Assembly (NCBI GenBank): GCA_947471745.1
Contig: CANJKZ010001148.1
Coordinates: forward strand, 1,375,001 to 1,439,000
Reading direction: 5' to 3'
DNA from: Closterium sp. Naga37s-1
Lineage: Eukaryota > Streptophyta > Zygnematophyceae > Desmidiales > Closteriaceae
Length of the DNA stretch: 64,000 nt
The translations under genes and the position numbers were made by a program. Position 1 is the first letter of the stretch; each line of letters begins with the position of its first letter. Shown piece after piece: positions 36,540-47,449 of this stretch. The notes beneath the pieces are model-generated. The model did not search any database. It saw nothing but the letters and a program-made list of their open reading frames with translations, and was not told the DNA's origin.

Positions 36540-37259
36540 CCACTATTCCGCTAGACGCGCCCTCGTGCGTCCTACCTTACGTGCGCCCTCGTGCGCCTTT
36601 CTATACTCGTGCGCCCTCGTGCGCCCTCGTGCGCCCTCGTGCGCCCTACCTTACGTGCGCCCTCGTGCGCCCCCGTGCGACCCGCCCTTCGGTCTGCCCG
36701 TGTGCCGTCCTGCAGCCCTTGCGCTGCCTCCTGCAAGCTAGTACGGCCCTCGAGCCGCCCCTGCAGGCCCGTCAGGCCCGAGAGCCGCCCCTGCAGCCAG
36801 CGCGCTGCCCTGCCAAGCCGCGTGTCGCCCGTGGGCGCTGCCTCTGCCCCGTCGCGCTGCCCTGGGGAGCCGCGCGCGACCCCCGCTGTCCCGTCGCGTC
36901 GCCCTGGGGAGCCGCGCTCGGCCCCCGCTGCCCCGTCGCGACGCCCTGGGGAGCCGCGCTCGGCCCCCGCTGCCCTGTCGCGACGTCCTGGGGAGCCGCG
37001 CTCGGCCCCCGCTGACCCGTCGCGACGCCCTAGGGAGCCATGCGCGACCCCCCCCCCCGCTGCCCCGTCGCGACGCCCTGGGGAGCCGCGCGCGGCCCCC
37101 CCCCCCCCCCCCCCCCCCCCGCTGCCCCGTCGCGGCGCCCTGGGGAGCCGCGCGCCGCCCCCCCCCCCCCCCTCGCTGCTGCCCGAGCCACCCTGCAGCC
37201 CGCGAGCCGCCTCTGCAGCGCCGAGTGCGCTCTGCCAAACCCAAAAATAAATAATTAAT

Positions 37260-37290
<31 letters not shown>

Positions 37291-37590
37291 GGGAGCAGCT
37301 GTCCCTGGCCCCTGGAGCAGCCGCCCCTGGAGCAGCCGCCCTGCAGCAGCCGCCCGTGCAGCAGCTGCCCCTGCAGCAGCCGCCCCTGGACCTCTGCAGC
37401 CGCCCCTGGCCCCTGGAGCAGCCGCCCCTGCAGCTGCCGCGGAGCCCTCGCCCTGCAGTGGTAGCGGCCTCGCCGTTACCACCGTCGTACGCCTGCCCTT
37501 CTCGCCACTGGTGAGCACTGCCCTGCCCGTATTGCTGTTACTGCTGCTCCTGCTGCTACTGCTCTTTCTACTTCTACTGCTGCTCCTGGC
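36540..37590 (+). repeat. GC-rich, repeat-filled leader of Copia F
   Basis: GTGCGCCCTC repeats occur at 36560-36670. A unit of about 54 bp with CGTCGCGACGCCCTGGGGAG repeats about six to seven times at 36850-37160. Homopolymer runs of about 20 C (37099 on) and 24 A (37265 on) are followed by GCAGCCGCCCCTG repeats. It is the same type of leader as in A, B, D and E but made of different units. Confidence 0.75.
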
Positions 37591-37598
37591 GTGGCCAG

Positions 37599-40500
37599 AT
37601 GCAGCTCCAGCGCCGTCCGCGTGAGTCCCTCACGCCCCAACAGCTTCGTGAGTGGTATGCTGGTTGGGGTTGTAGGGGTGGCCGCGCTGCTGCTACTACT
37701 ACTGCTGCTACTACTGCTACTGCTGCTCCTGGCGGTGGCCAGATGCAGCTCCCGCGACGTCCGAGTGAGTCCCTCACGCCCCAGCAGCTTCGTGAGTGGT
37801 ACGCTCAGCGTGGAGGGTCACGGGGTACTGCTCGCTGCCCGTACGTCATTCGCACTAGTGCTCGGACTGGTCAGCCTTGCGGGACGTTTGGTCACACAGA
37901 GTCCCGCTGCTTCGCCCGTCTGAGCGACGCCTGGCGTACAGAGTTTGGCGACGCGGCTGAGCTCCCCGACTGGGTGGAGCTGCTTAGGCAGAGGGTAGAT
38001 ATCTATGCTCTTGACTATGATGCTATCCTCACTGCCATGTATGCATTTCCTACTAGTGCTGAGAGTGCCTGTCACCTGTGTGTGCCGCCTGACCCCGGTA
38101 TCCAGTCTGCTGCTCTAGGTACTGGTGAGGCTGCTGCACTAGGTGCTCGTGTGTCTGTTGCCCCAGGTGCTGGTGAGGCTGCTGCTCTAGGTACTCGTGA
38201 GTCTGCGCCCTCTGGTACTGCGTCTACTGAGGCACTGCACACCTTCACACTGGACTCAGGCGCTTCCCGCTGTTTCTTTCGTGACCGCACTGCCCTTGAG
38301 CAGCTTGCTCGGCCGGTTGCAGTCTCCCTCGCTGACCCCTCTGGGGGTCCGGTCATTGCGACCTCCACTGTTCTCCCTTGTCCTGCAGTCCCGTCGGGCA
38401 CTCTGTCAGGTCTCTACCTCCCCTCGTTCTCTACGAACTTGGTGGCGGGTAGTGCGCTCCAGGACGGGGGTGTCCACCAGTTTACCCCTGCCTACGAGCG
38501 TGTGACACACTGCACGTGCGCTCGGACGGGCCGCCACCTGGCTACCTTCACTCGGCAGCCGGGGTCGGACCTGTACACACTGACCACTGAGTCCCCACAG
38601 GTAGCTGCGTCTGCGTCTGCGTCGGGTCAGCTGTCTGCCCCCTGCTCGTGTCGCTCTCTGGCACACGAGACTGTCCTCTGGCACCACCGTCTTGGTCACC
38701 CGTCAGTGCAGCGCCTTCGTGCCATGCACAACCGGTACCTTGTCTCTGGTCTTCCCAGGGTTCTCCCTCCACTCCCACCCTCGCCTGCTCCTCCCTGTCT
38801 TCCCTGTGTCGAGGGGCGGCAGCGCGCCGCTCCTCACTCCTCCTCGTTTCCCCCGACGACTGCTCCCTTGCAGACGCTCCACATGGACGTGTGGGGCCCA
38901 GCCCGCGTCCGTGGACAGGGTCAGGAGAGGTACTTCCTGATCGTTGTTGACGACTACTCGCGCTACACCACGGTCTTCCCCTTGCGCACCAAGGGTGAGG
39001 TCCCTGATGTTTTGATCTCTTGGATCCGCGCTTCTCGTCTCCAGCTCAGTGAGCGGTTCCACTCGGACTTTCCTATCCTGCGTCTGCACTCTGACAGAGG
39101 TGGTGAGTTCTCCTCTGACCTCTTGGCAGCCTACTGTGCGGAGCACGGCATCCGCCAGTCGTTCACGCTTCCGGCCTCTCCACAGCAGAATGGGGTTGCT
39201 GAGCGCCGCATTGGTTTGGTCATGGAGGTCGCTCGTACCTCCTTGATCCATGCGGCTGCCCCCCACTTTCTGTGGCCGTTTGCGTTCCGATACGCTGCGC
39301 ATCAGCTCAACCATTGGCCCTGTGTCTCCGTTCCGGAGACTTCGCCGACACTGCGTTGGACGGGAGAGGTTGGCGATGCGTCGCGTTTTCGGGTCTGGGG
39401 ATCCCGAGCTTTTGTTCGCGATACGTTCGCGGACAAGCTCTCCTCCCGCGCTGTTCCCTGTGTCTTCCTTGGCTTTGTCCCGGACGCGTCTGGTTGGCAG
39501 TTTTACCACGCCACCTCACGCCGTGTCCTGCCCTCTCAGGACGTCACTTTTGACGAGTCCGTGCCCTACTACCGCCTCTTCCCCTACCGCACTGCCCCGC
39601 TCCCCCCCCCGCCTCTCTTCCTCGCGCCAGGTGCTGCTGTGGTAGACCCCCTCCCCCCTCAGGGTGCCGCTCCCTCAGGTGTGTCCCAGGTAGACCCGGT
39701 TGAGCCTGTCGAGGTAGCTGTCGACTCTCGTCCTGCCAGGGGTGCTGAGCCTGAGCGTGCGGAGCCTGGGGTTGCGGAGTCTGGGGGTGCTGAGCCTGGG
39801 GGTGCGGGGTCTGGGGGTGCGGAGCCTGCGGGTGCTGAGTCTGGGGGTGCTGAGCCTGGGGGTGCGGAGCCTGCGGGTGCTGAGTCTGGAGGTGCTGAGC
39901 CTGGGGGTGCTGAGCCTGGGAGTGCTACGTCTGAGAGTACTTAGCCTGAGCGTGCTGCACCTGGGGGAGGCCTCTCCTCGCAGCAGCTGCGTGAGTGGTA
40001 CTTACAGTACTGCAGCCTCAGGAGAGGTGCTTCTGGAGCTCGGAGTGGTGCCGGAGCTGGTGCTAGTGCTTCCCCTCCAAGGCGGGAGCTGCCCTCTCCC
40101 CAGCAGCTCCGAGAGTGGTACGCTAGGCGCTGCAGTCTCCGGAGTGGCGCTCCCGGTGTCGTGGACTCTGGAGCTTCTGGAGTTACTGGAGGTGCTACTG
40201 CTGCTGGCGGTGCGGCTGGCGCTGCTAGAGGTGCTACTGGTGCTGCTGGAGCTGCTGGAGGTACTGCTGCTGCTGGAGGTGCTGCTGGCGCTGCTGGAGG
40301 TACTACTGGTTCTGGTGCTGCTGGAGCTGCTGGAGGTGCTGCTGCTGCTGGCGGTGCGGCTGGCGCTGCTGGAGGTGCTGCTGGTGCTGCTGGCGCTGCT
40401 GGAGGTGCTACTGGTGCTGGAGCTACTGGAGCTGCTGGTGGTACTGCTGCTGCTGGCGGTGCTGCTGGCGCTGCTGGAGCTGCTGGGACTGGCCCTGCTG

Positions 40501-42833
40501 AAGGGGTTGGAGCTGGAGGTGCTGAGCGGCCACGGCCGTACTACGTTCCGCTCCTTCAGCAGGTTCTTGGCCTTACGCCCTCTCCTGGTCCTACTCCTCC
40601 CCTACTGAGTCCACCGCTTGTCCAGTCGCAGTCACAGTTACAGCCAGTCTCTCCACTTCCTGGTCCTTCTCCCTACACTGCGCCGACGGGAGGTCTTACG
40701 GAGCGTCGTGAGCCTGAGTCTCGTCCTCCGTCGCCTGAGACTCGTCCAGAGTCGTCTGAGTCGCGTCCAGAGTCGCCTGTCCGCGCTGTCCGCGCTGGTC
40801 CTCGTGTTCCACGTCAGCGTCCTCCTCCTGTCCTTGGCACTCACTATATGACCCTGCGTCCCTCTACTGCTCCACAGCGTGTCCCACTGCCGTCTCCACC
40901 AGCGTCCTCTCTTCCTGCTCTTGCTGACCCGGAGTCTGACTCTCTTCGTGCTGCCAGTCCTACTGTCACGCGTCTCCTTGCCACTGCTGTCACTGACCCT
41001 TCCTTTGAGTCCTCTGCTGCGTTTGCTCTAGTCGCTGAGCTTGTTGACTTTGCTGCTGCCTGTCGTCTAGACTACGCCGCTAGCCTTGTTGCTGAGTCTG
41101 AGTCTGTCTGTCCTCCGTCTATTGGGGGTGAGTGTGCTCTTGGCACGGACGTCCTTGAGGACAGACAGGAGGAGTTTGAGTGCTTTGCCGCTGCTTTGCC
41201 TCATCTCGTGTCCATGCTAGTTGCCCCTGAGGGAGACCCGGATGCACCAGACATCCCGACCCCACGCTCCTACGCAGAGGCGATGGAGGGTCCCTACTCC
41301 ACTCAGTGGCAGACAGCCATGGACGCAGAGATGGCTTCCTGGAAGTCCACAGGCACCTACGTCGACGAGGTTCCCCCACCTGGGGCGAACATCGTCAGTG
41401 GCATGTGGATTTTCAGGGTGAAGCGGCCGCCGGGTTCTCCGCCTGTCTTCAAGGCGCGTTACGTTGCACGAGGCTTCAGTCAGCGAGAGGGAGTTGACTT
41501 CTTCCAGACCTTCTCCCCGACCCCGAAGATGACCACTCTTCGGGTTCTGCTGCACGTCGCTGATCAGCGTGACTACGAGCTCCACTCTCTTGACTTCAGC
41601 ACTGCGTTCTTACAGGGCAGCCTGCACGAGGAGATCTGGCTGCGCCGCCCACCTGGCTTCACTGGGTCGTTCCCTCCTGGTACCCAGTGGAGCCTCCGGC
41701 GGCCAGTCTACGGTCTCCGCCAGGCACCCCGTGAGTGGCACGACACACTGAGGACTACTCTTGCTGCTCTTGGGTTTGCTCCTTCTACTGCTGACCCGTC
41801 GCTGTTTCTACGCACCGACACCACTCTGCCGCCGTTATACGTTCTTGTTTACGTAGACGACTTGGTCTTTGCTACTGCTGACACTGAGGCACTCGCCCAC
41901 GTGAAGTCGGAGCTGCAGAAGAGACACACGTGCACAGACCTGGGTGAGCTGACAAGCTATCTTGGCTTGCGGATCACCCGGGACAGAGCACAGCGCACCA
42001 TCACCTTGACTCAGTCACACATGGTGCAGCAGGTCCTTCAGCGCTTCCGCTTCACGTACTCCTCGCCTCAGCCCACTCCTCTGCCTACCGGTCACTCGCT
42101 CTCAGCTCTGCCTTCGGATGAGTCCGTAGAGCCGAGTGGCCCGTATCCAGAGCTTGTGGGCTGCCTCATGTACATGATGACCTGCACTCGACCTGACCTG
42201 GCATACCCTCTTAGCATCCTAGCACGCTATGTCGCTCCCGGCCGTCACCGGAAGGAGCACATGGATGCCGCTAAGAGGGTGTTGCGCTACTTGTGCAGTA
42301 CGTCGGGCATGGGGCTCGTGCTTGGAGGTCGGAGCGACGTTGTCCTCACGGGTCACTCAGACGCTTCTTGGGCTGACGACCAGGCTACGCAGCGGTCGTC
42401 TCAGGGTTACACCTTCAGCCTTGGCTCTGGTTCAGTTTCTTGGCGTTCTACTCGCTCTTCTTCTGTTCTCAGCTCCAGTTGTGAGGCTGAGATCTACGCC
42501 ACAGCCATGGCTGCACAGGAGTTACGCTGGCTCACCTACCTGCTGACCGACCTGGGAGAGCGGCCTCGTTCTCCTCCAGTGCTGTACGTTGACAACAAGG
42601 CCGCCATTGCCTTGTGTGAGGAGCACAGACTGGAGCACAGGACGAAGCACATCGCTCTGCGCTACTTCCTTGCTCGAGAGCTGCAGCAGCGTGGTCAGCT
42701 TCGTCTGCGTTACGTGGCCACTCGGGCCAACACTGCTGATGTGTTCACCAAGGCGCTTCAGCCTTGTGACCATCAGCGTTTCTGTACTGTTCTAGGCCTT
42801 GTGCCTACTCTCCCTCACTTGCTCACTTCTTGA
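37599..42833 (+). pseudogene. gag (C-terminal part) and pol region of Copia F
   Basis: The Cys/His motif lies near 37830-37910. The protease has HTFTLDSGASR near 38240. The pre-integrase zinc motif is near 38690-38810. The integrase core, about 38880-39330, has HMDVWGP, HSDRGGEF and QQNGVAERR. A spacer of imperfect G-A-E-P-G pentapeptides covers 39740-39940, and a second Gly/Ala-rich spacer 40160-40530. The reverse transcriptase, about 41260-42070, has YVDDLVFA near 41855. RNase H, about 42260-42780, has HSDASWADD and SSCEAEIYA. It ends LVPTLPHLLTS. Confidence 0.9.
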
Positions 42834-43038
42834 CTCTGCTTGTACTGTGATCTCTATATATATATACCTGCATGTTTACTCTTGTTATATTATCAAACTG
42901 CATGTGAACTGGTCTTGTGACCACTTGCTTGTGCTCGGAATTTGTGTGGTTTCCTTGAGATCCACCCTGAGCTTGCTTTGCTTTGCTTTGACTGGTCTTG
43001 TGACCATCTGGTTGTCTCCCACTTAGCCTATGGGGGTG

Positions 43039-43176
43039 TGTCAAACATTATACATGTTCATATTGTGTAGGCTATAGTGGGTTTAGCCTTAGGGGGTACA
43101 ACATTGCTAGGGTTTCCTACTTGTATCACCCTGCTGCCTAGTTTCACACATTCTCGTTCAGTTCTACATTCTAACA
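43039..43176 (+). repeat. 3' LTR of Copia F (138 bp)
   Basis: It is identical to 36354-36491. The polypurine tract CTATGGGGGTG precedes it and the TGCAC duplication follows. Confidence 0.93.
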
Positions 43177-43181
43177 TGCAC

Positions 43182-44767
43182 CAGACATCCCGACCCCGCG
43201 CTCTTACGCAGAGGCGATAGAGGGTCCCTACTCCTCTCAGTGGCAGTCAGCCATGGACGCAGAGATGGCTTCCTGGAAGTCCACAGGCACCTACGTCGAC
43301 GAGGTTCCCCCGCCTGGGGCGAACATCGTCAGTGGCATGTGGGTTTTCAGGGTGAAGCGGCCGCCGGGTTCTCCGCCTGTCTTCAAGGCGCGTTACGTTG
43401 CACGAGGCTTCAGTCAGCATGAGGGAGTTGACTTCTTCCAGACCTTATCCCCTACCCCGAAGATGACCACACTTCGGGTTTTGCTGCACGTCGCCGCTCA
43501 GCGAAACTACGAGCTCCACCCTCTTGACTTCAGCACCGCTTTCCTACAGGGCAGCCTGCACGAGGAGATCTGGCTGCGCCGCCCACCTGGCTTCACTGGG
43601 TCGTTTCCTCCTGGCACCCAGTGGAGCCTCCGACGGCCAGTCTACGGTCTCCGCCATGCACCCCGTGAGTGGCACGACACACTGAGGACGACTCTTGCTG
43701 CTCTTGGGTTTGCTCCTTCTACTGCTGACCCGTCGCTGTTTCTACGCACCGACACCACTCTGCCGCCGTTCTACGTTCTCGTTTACGTAGACGACCTGGT
43801 CTTTGCTACTGCTGACACTGAGGCACTCGCCCACGTGAAGTCGGAGCTGCAGAAGAGACACACGTGCACAGACCTGGGTGAGCTGACAAGCTATCTTGGC
43901 TTGCGAATCACCCGGGACAGAGCACAGCGCACCATTACCTTGACTCAGTCACACATGGTGCAGCAGGTCCTTCAGCGCTTCCGCTTCACGTACTCCTCGC
44001 CACAGCCCACTCCTCTGCCTACTCGCCACTCGCTCTCAGCTCTGCCTTCGGATGAGTCCGTAGAGCCGAGTGGCCCGTATCCAGAGCTTGTGGGCTGCCT
44101 TATGTACCTGATGACCTGCACTCGACCTGACCTAGCCTACCCTCTTAGCATCCTAGCACTCTATGTTGCTCCTGGCCGACACAGGAAGGAGCACATGGAT
44201 GCTGCTAAGAGGGTGTTGCGCTACTTGTGCAGTACGTCGGGCATGGGGCTCCTGCTTGGAGGACGGGCTCGAGTTGTCCTCACTGGTCACGCAGACGCTT
44301 CTTGGGCTGACGACCTGGCTACTCAGCGGTCGTCACAGGGTTACACCTTCAGCCTTGGTTCCGGCTCTGCTTCGTGGCGGTCTACCTGCTCGTCCTCTGT
44401 TCTCGGCTCCAGCTGTGAGGCCGAGATCTACGCAGGGGCCATGGCTGCACAGGAGTTACGCTGGCTCACCTACCTGCTGACCGACCTGGGAGAGCCGCCT
44501 CGTTCTCCTCCAGTTGTGTACGTAGACAACAAGGCCATGCTGGCCTTGTGTCAGGAGCACAGACTGGAGCTCAGAACGAAGCACATTGCTCTTCGCTACT
44601 TCCTTGCTCGTGAGCTGCAGCAACGTGGTCAGCTGCGCCTTGCTTACGTGGCCTCTCAGGCCAACACTGCTGATATATTTACCAAGGCACTTCAGCCTTG
44701 TGATCATCAGCGGCTCTGTATTATGTTAGGTCTTGTGCCTACCTGGCCTCACTTGCTTACCTCTTGA
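43182..44767 (+). pseudogene. Copia E coding region, part after the F insertion
   Basis: This covers reverse transcriptase (about 43250-44050) with the YVDDLVFA box near 43780 and RNase H (about 44190-44700) with HADASWADD, SSCEAEIYA and KHIALRYFLARE. The C-terminus reads LVPTWPHLLTS. The TGCAC target duplication joins it to 36353 across Copia F. Confidence 0.9.
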
Positions 44768-45001
44768 CTTTGCTTGTACTGTGATCTATATATACCTGCA
44801 CCTGCATGCTTGCCCTTGCTAGGTTGCGATCACTGTCTTGCTTGTTCACCTTGATTTATAATCCTGCATGTGAACTGGCCTTGTGGCCTTTGAACTTGTG
44901 CTCGGAATGTGTGGTGACGTTGTGATCCACCCTGAGCTTGCTTTGCTTTGCTTGACTGGTCTTGTGACCCCTTGTTCTCCCCCACTTTGCCTATGGGGGT
45001 G

Positions 45002-45126
45002 TGTCAGACATATATGACTTAGTCTGTGTAGGCTATAGTGGGGTAGACACTAAGGGGTACAAGTTTCTAGGGTTTCATATTTGTACCCAACACTTTCCTA
45101 GTTCATTCATTCCTCATTTCTTCACA
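45002..45126 (+). repeat. 3' LTR of Copia E (125 bp)
   Basis: It is identical to 31770-31894, preceded by the polypurine tract CTATGGGGGTG and followed by TAACC. Confidence 0.93.
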
Positions 45127-45131
45127 TAACC

Positions 45132-46170
45132 GTCACTTCTTCCTTTCGTTTTTGCTTCTAATCCTCGATTTCCTCCACCGGTAGGTTATGCACTACCCTT
45201 CTGTTATCTCCTCTCTGCTTCTCTCCACTTCTTCCCATCTTCTGTTTTCTTCCGTTTCTCCTTTATTTCGATTTACATATTACTTACTTGCTCTTCCATC
45301 TTTCAGTTAGATCTTTCCACACTCCTCCATTTTCCGTTTCAGCTTCTTCTTCTAACTCTTGTTTTCTTCCCCGCGCTGTTTCATGATTTCTTCCTCCTTG
45401 TTCTTCACGATTTTGCTCAGAGAGTTAGTTCCCTAGGTAGGAGCATATCTTCATTCTATATTTTCATCGTCAGATTCCGTATCCATATCCGTTACTCTCT
45501 GGAATTTTCTATCTGGTTTCTTCTCCTTGTTCAAAACTCTTCATTTTTGTTGTTGTTTAAACTTTCCTAATTTCCATTTCTTTCTCTGCTCACTAGTATA
45601 CATCTTGTGTCCTTCTCTGTTATTTCGAATAACATGCGCTCTCTTTTTCCACTGCAAGTTTTTCTCGCTCTTTTCTTTAGTTCGGGGTTTGAAATATTCT
45701 GGTTTTCTGACTTGAGGTTTCGACTGTCTTTTACGCCATCTTCTTCATTTTCTCAGTTTTGTTTCTCATAAACCTGAAATCTTTCTATTCCGTCTTTTTC
45801 CTGGCACTATGTGCTTTCTTTTTATTGCAGATCTGACTTATAGGGGGGATGGAAGGGAATTTCTCGTACAACCCATAGTGCAATTGTTTGATTGGTTTTT
45901 ATTATGAGTAACTGTTCAATTTGTTTCATTTCTGCTTGTTGGACTACGCTATTTGTTGCAATTGTAATGCATGTCTGCATGTTTCAAAAAAAAATATTGC
46001 CGGTCATTGTCACAAAAGGTTCAGTGGTGTACCACTATTAAAGTGAAGCCATTTTGAGCTGGACTTGATCGGTGTAGATATTGTTTTGGGATTTGCAGAC
46101 TGTATTGCTTTGTTAGAACAATTCAACTTTTATACTGCTAACTTCCCCCCCATGCTAGGCTGGGGAAGCG
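45132..46170. other. T/C-rich intergenic DNA
   Basis: The plus strand is rich in T and C with many TTCTTC and CTTTC runs (45132-45800) and no coding frame longer than about 60 codons. No family was recognised. It could be intron or 5' flank of an unseen transcript, but nothing supports that directly. Confidence 0.45.
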
Positions 46171-46171
46171 G

Positions 46172-46739
46172 TACCGTATTCTCCCAGACATAACACCCTC
46201 GGATAGATATAAAAATACAGGAAAAAAAAGGGGGGTGTCTTCTCATAGGAGAAAGCTACATAACACCCGGGTGCATATGTATGGTATATTTTGGTGTAAG
46301 CGTTTTTTTTATTAGACAAGTTGAGTGTTTCCTTGGGCGTTTTGGCGCGAATGTGAGTTTCGACGCAAACGTCATCGCCCCCTAAAAAATGCCGTGTGGC
46401 ACCTGTCTGGCCACTTGCAGCGCAAGATTCGCGAGCACGTGGCGATAGCGAGATGGTGGGCGGGGAGGAAAATCGGCAGATTCGAATTGAATTCATCGAG
46501 GGAGGGCGGGGGGGAATCTCGGCAGATTCGAATTGAATTCATCGAGGGAGGGAATCCCATAATTGCACCTACTCGTTAACAAATATAATAAAGAGATCTG
46601 TAAGAAAAGGGGGGTGTTATAAATAATCAGCCAAAAAGGGGGGTATAGTAGAAACGAGGTCACCCATAGCACCCACCCCGCACAAGCTACCCGGGGGTGC
46701 TCAATCATGGGGGGGTGTTTTGTCTGGGAGAATACGGTA
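46172..46739. mobile_element. Non-autonomous TIR DNA transposon (MITE-like)
   Basis: The ends are inverted copies. The left end reads TACCGTATTCTCCCAGACA, and the reverse complement of the right end reads the same 19 bases and continues with one mismatch through AACACCC (about 27 bp in all). If the terminal TA on each side is the target duplication, the element is about 564 bp with ends beginning CCGTATTCTCCC, as expected for a Tc1/mariner-type insertion. There is no transposase frame inside. A block of about 33 bp containing CGGCAGATTCGAATTG is duplicated within it (46474-46506 and 46520-46552). Confidence 0.75.
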
Positions 46740-47449
46740 GTATAAATTGTGAAATTTCATTTTTTTTTTCATATGTGGAACATATTCACTGATTTGTTTG
46801 GTGAATATGTTCCTGTCTCGTAGTGCGAACGTCAAAATTTGCCCTGAATATTTCTTCAAAATTTTATGATTTTTTTTTACACAAAACAAAATGATGGAAT
46901 TATCTTTAATCCCATAAATCGTTAGTCCCAACGAGTAATGTAGCACACAAAACATCAAATGGCGAAAATATAATATACCTAATTTATTACCATAGTCCAG
47001 CACAGTTCGAGAGGATTCTTATACCGAGTTTCTTTATCCTTTTCGTTTGTGTTTTTTCGAATTAAAAAATAATTCATCGAAAAAATAATAAACAATTCAG
47101 ATCGATCGCAATGATAGGTTGCTCCGCAACCCAAAAAGAGACACGCCCTAACAACGAAACGACAACCAGACGAGAATCGTGATCGTCGCCCAAACGGAAA
47201 GGAGGTTTCGGGCAAATTTTCCGAGTCGCCAGAGTCGAAACCCACCTAGTAACGCTGTCGTAAGTCCTGCAGGAGTAACCTTGCGGAAGCCTGATATCTT
47301 CATGCCCTTCGAGCCCTGCCTTTTTTGGGATGTAGCGTGCTCTCGCACGATCGCATTCGGCGCCCGCTCGCTCACCAGCCGCCGCACGAGCCGCCGCAGT
47401 CGCAGGTGAGATCGCGACAGCCGCCTCGCCAGCTCCCCTCCGCCGAACC
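46740..47449. other. Intergenic DNA upstream of ORC1
   Basis: Positions 46740-47110 are AT-rich with no gene recognised. Positions 47110-47449 become GC-rich. A plus-strand frame of about 76 codons at 47179-47409 shows no resemblance I can name. This could hold the distal promoter or an unrecognised 5' exon of ORC1. Confidence 0.4.

Larger units (their letters stand above)
36354..43176 (+). mobile_element. Copia-type LTR retrotransposon F (fossil), nested in Copia E
   Basis: This is a Copia element with 138-bp LTRs identical as read and a TGCAC target duplication (36349-36353 and 43177-43181), inserted into the pol region of Copia E. It is the youngest layer of the nest. Its LTRs resemble those of Copia A. 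It looks broken, with about two breaks, and is otherwise the best preserved pol region in the window. Confidence 0.94.
31770..45126 (+). mobile_element. Copia-type LTR retrotransposon E (fossil), split by Copia F
   Basis: This is a Copia element of the D family on the plus strand, with 125-bp LTRs identical as read and a TAACC target duplication (31765-31769 and 45127-45131). Copia F is inserted in its pol region between 36353 and 43177. Without F it is about 6.5 kb. It looks broken, with about three breaks besides the insertion. Identical LTRs imply a very recent age, yet F came later still. Confidence 0.93.
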
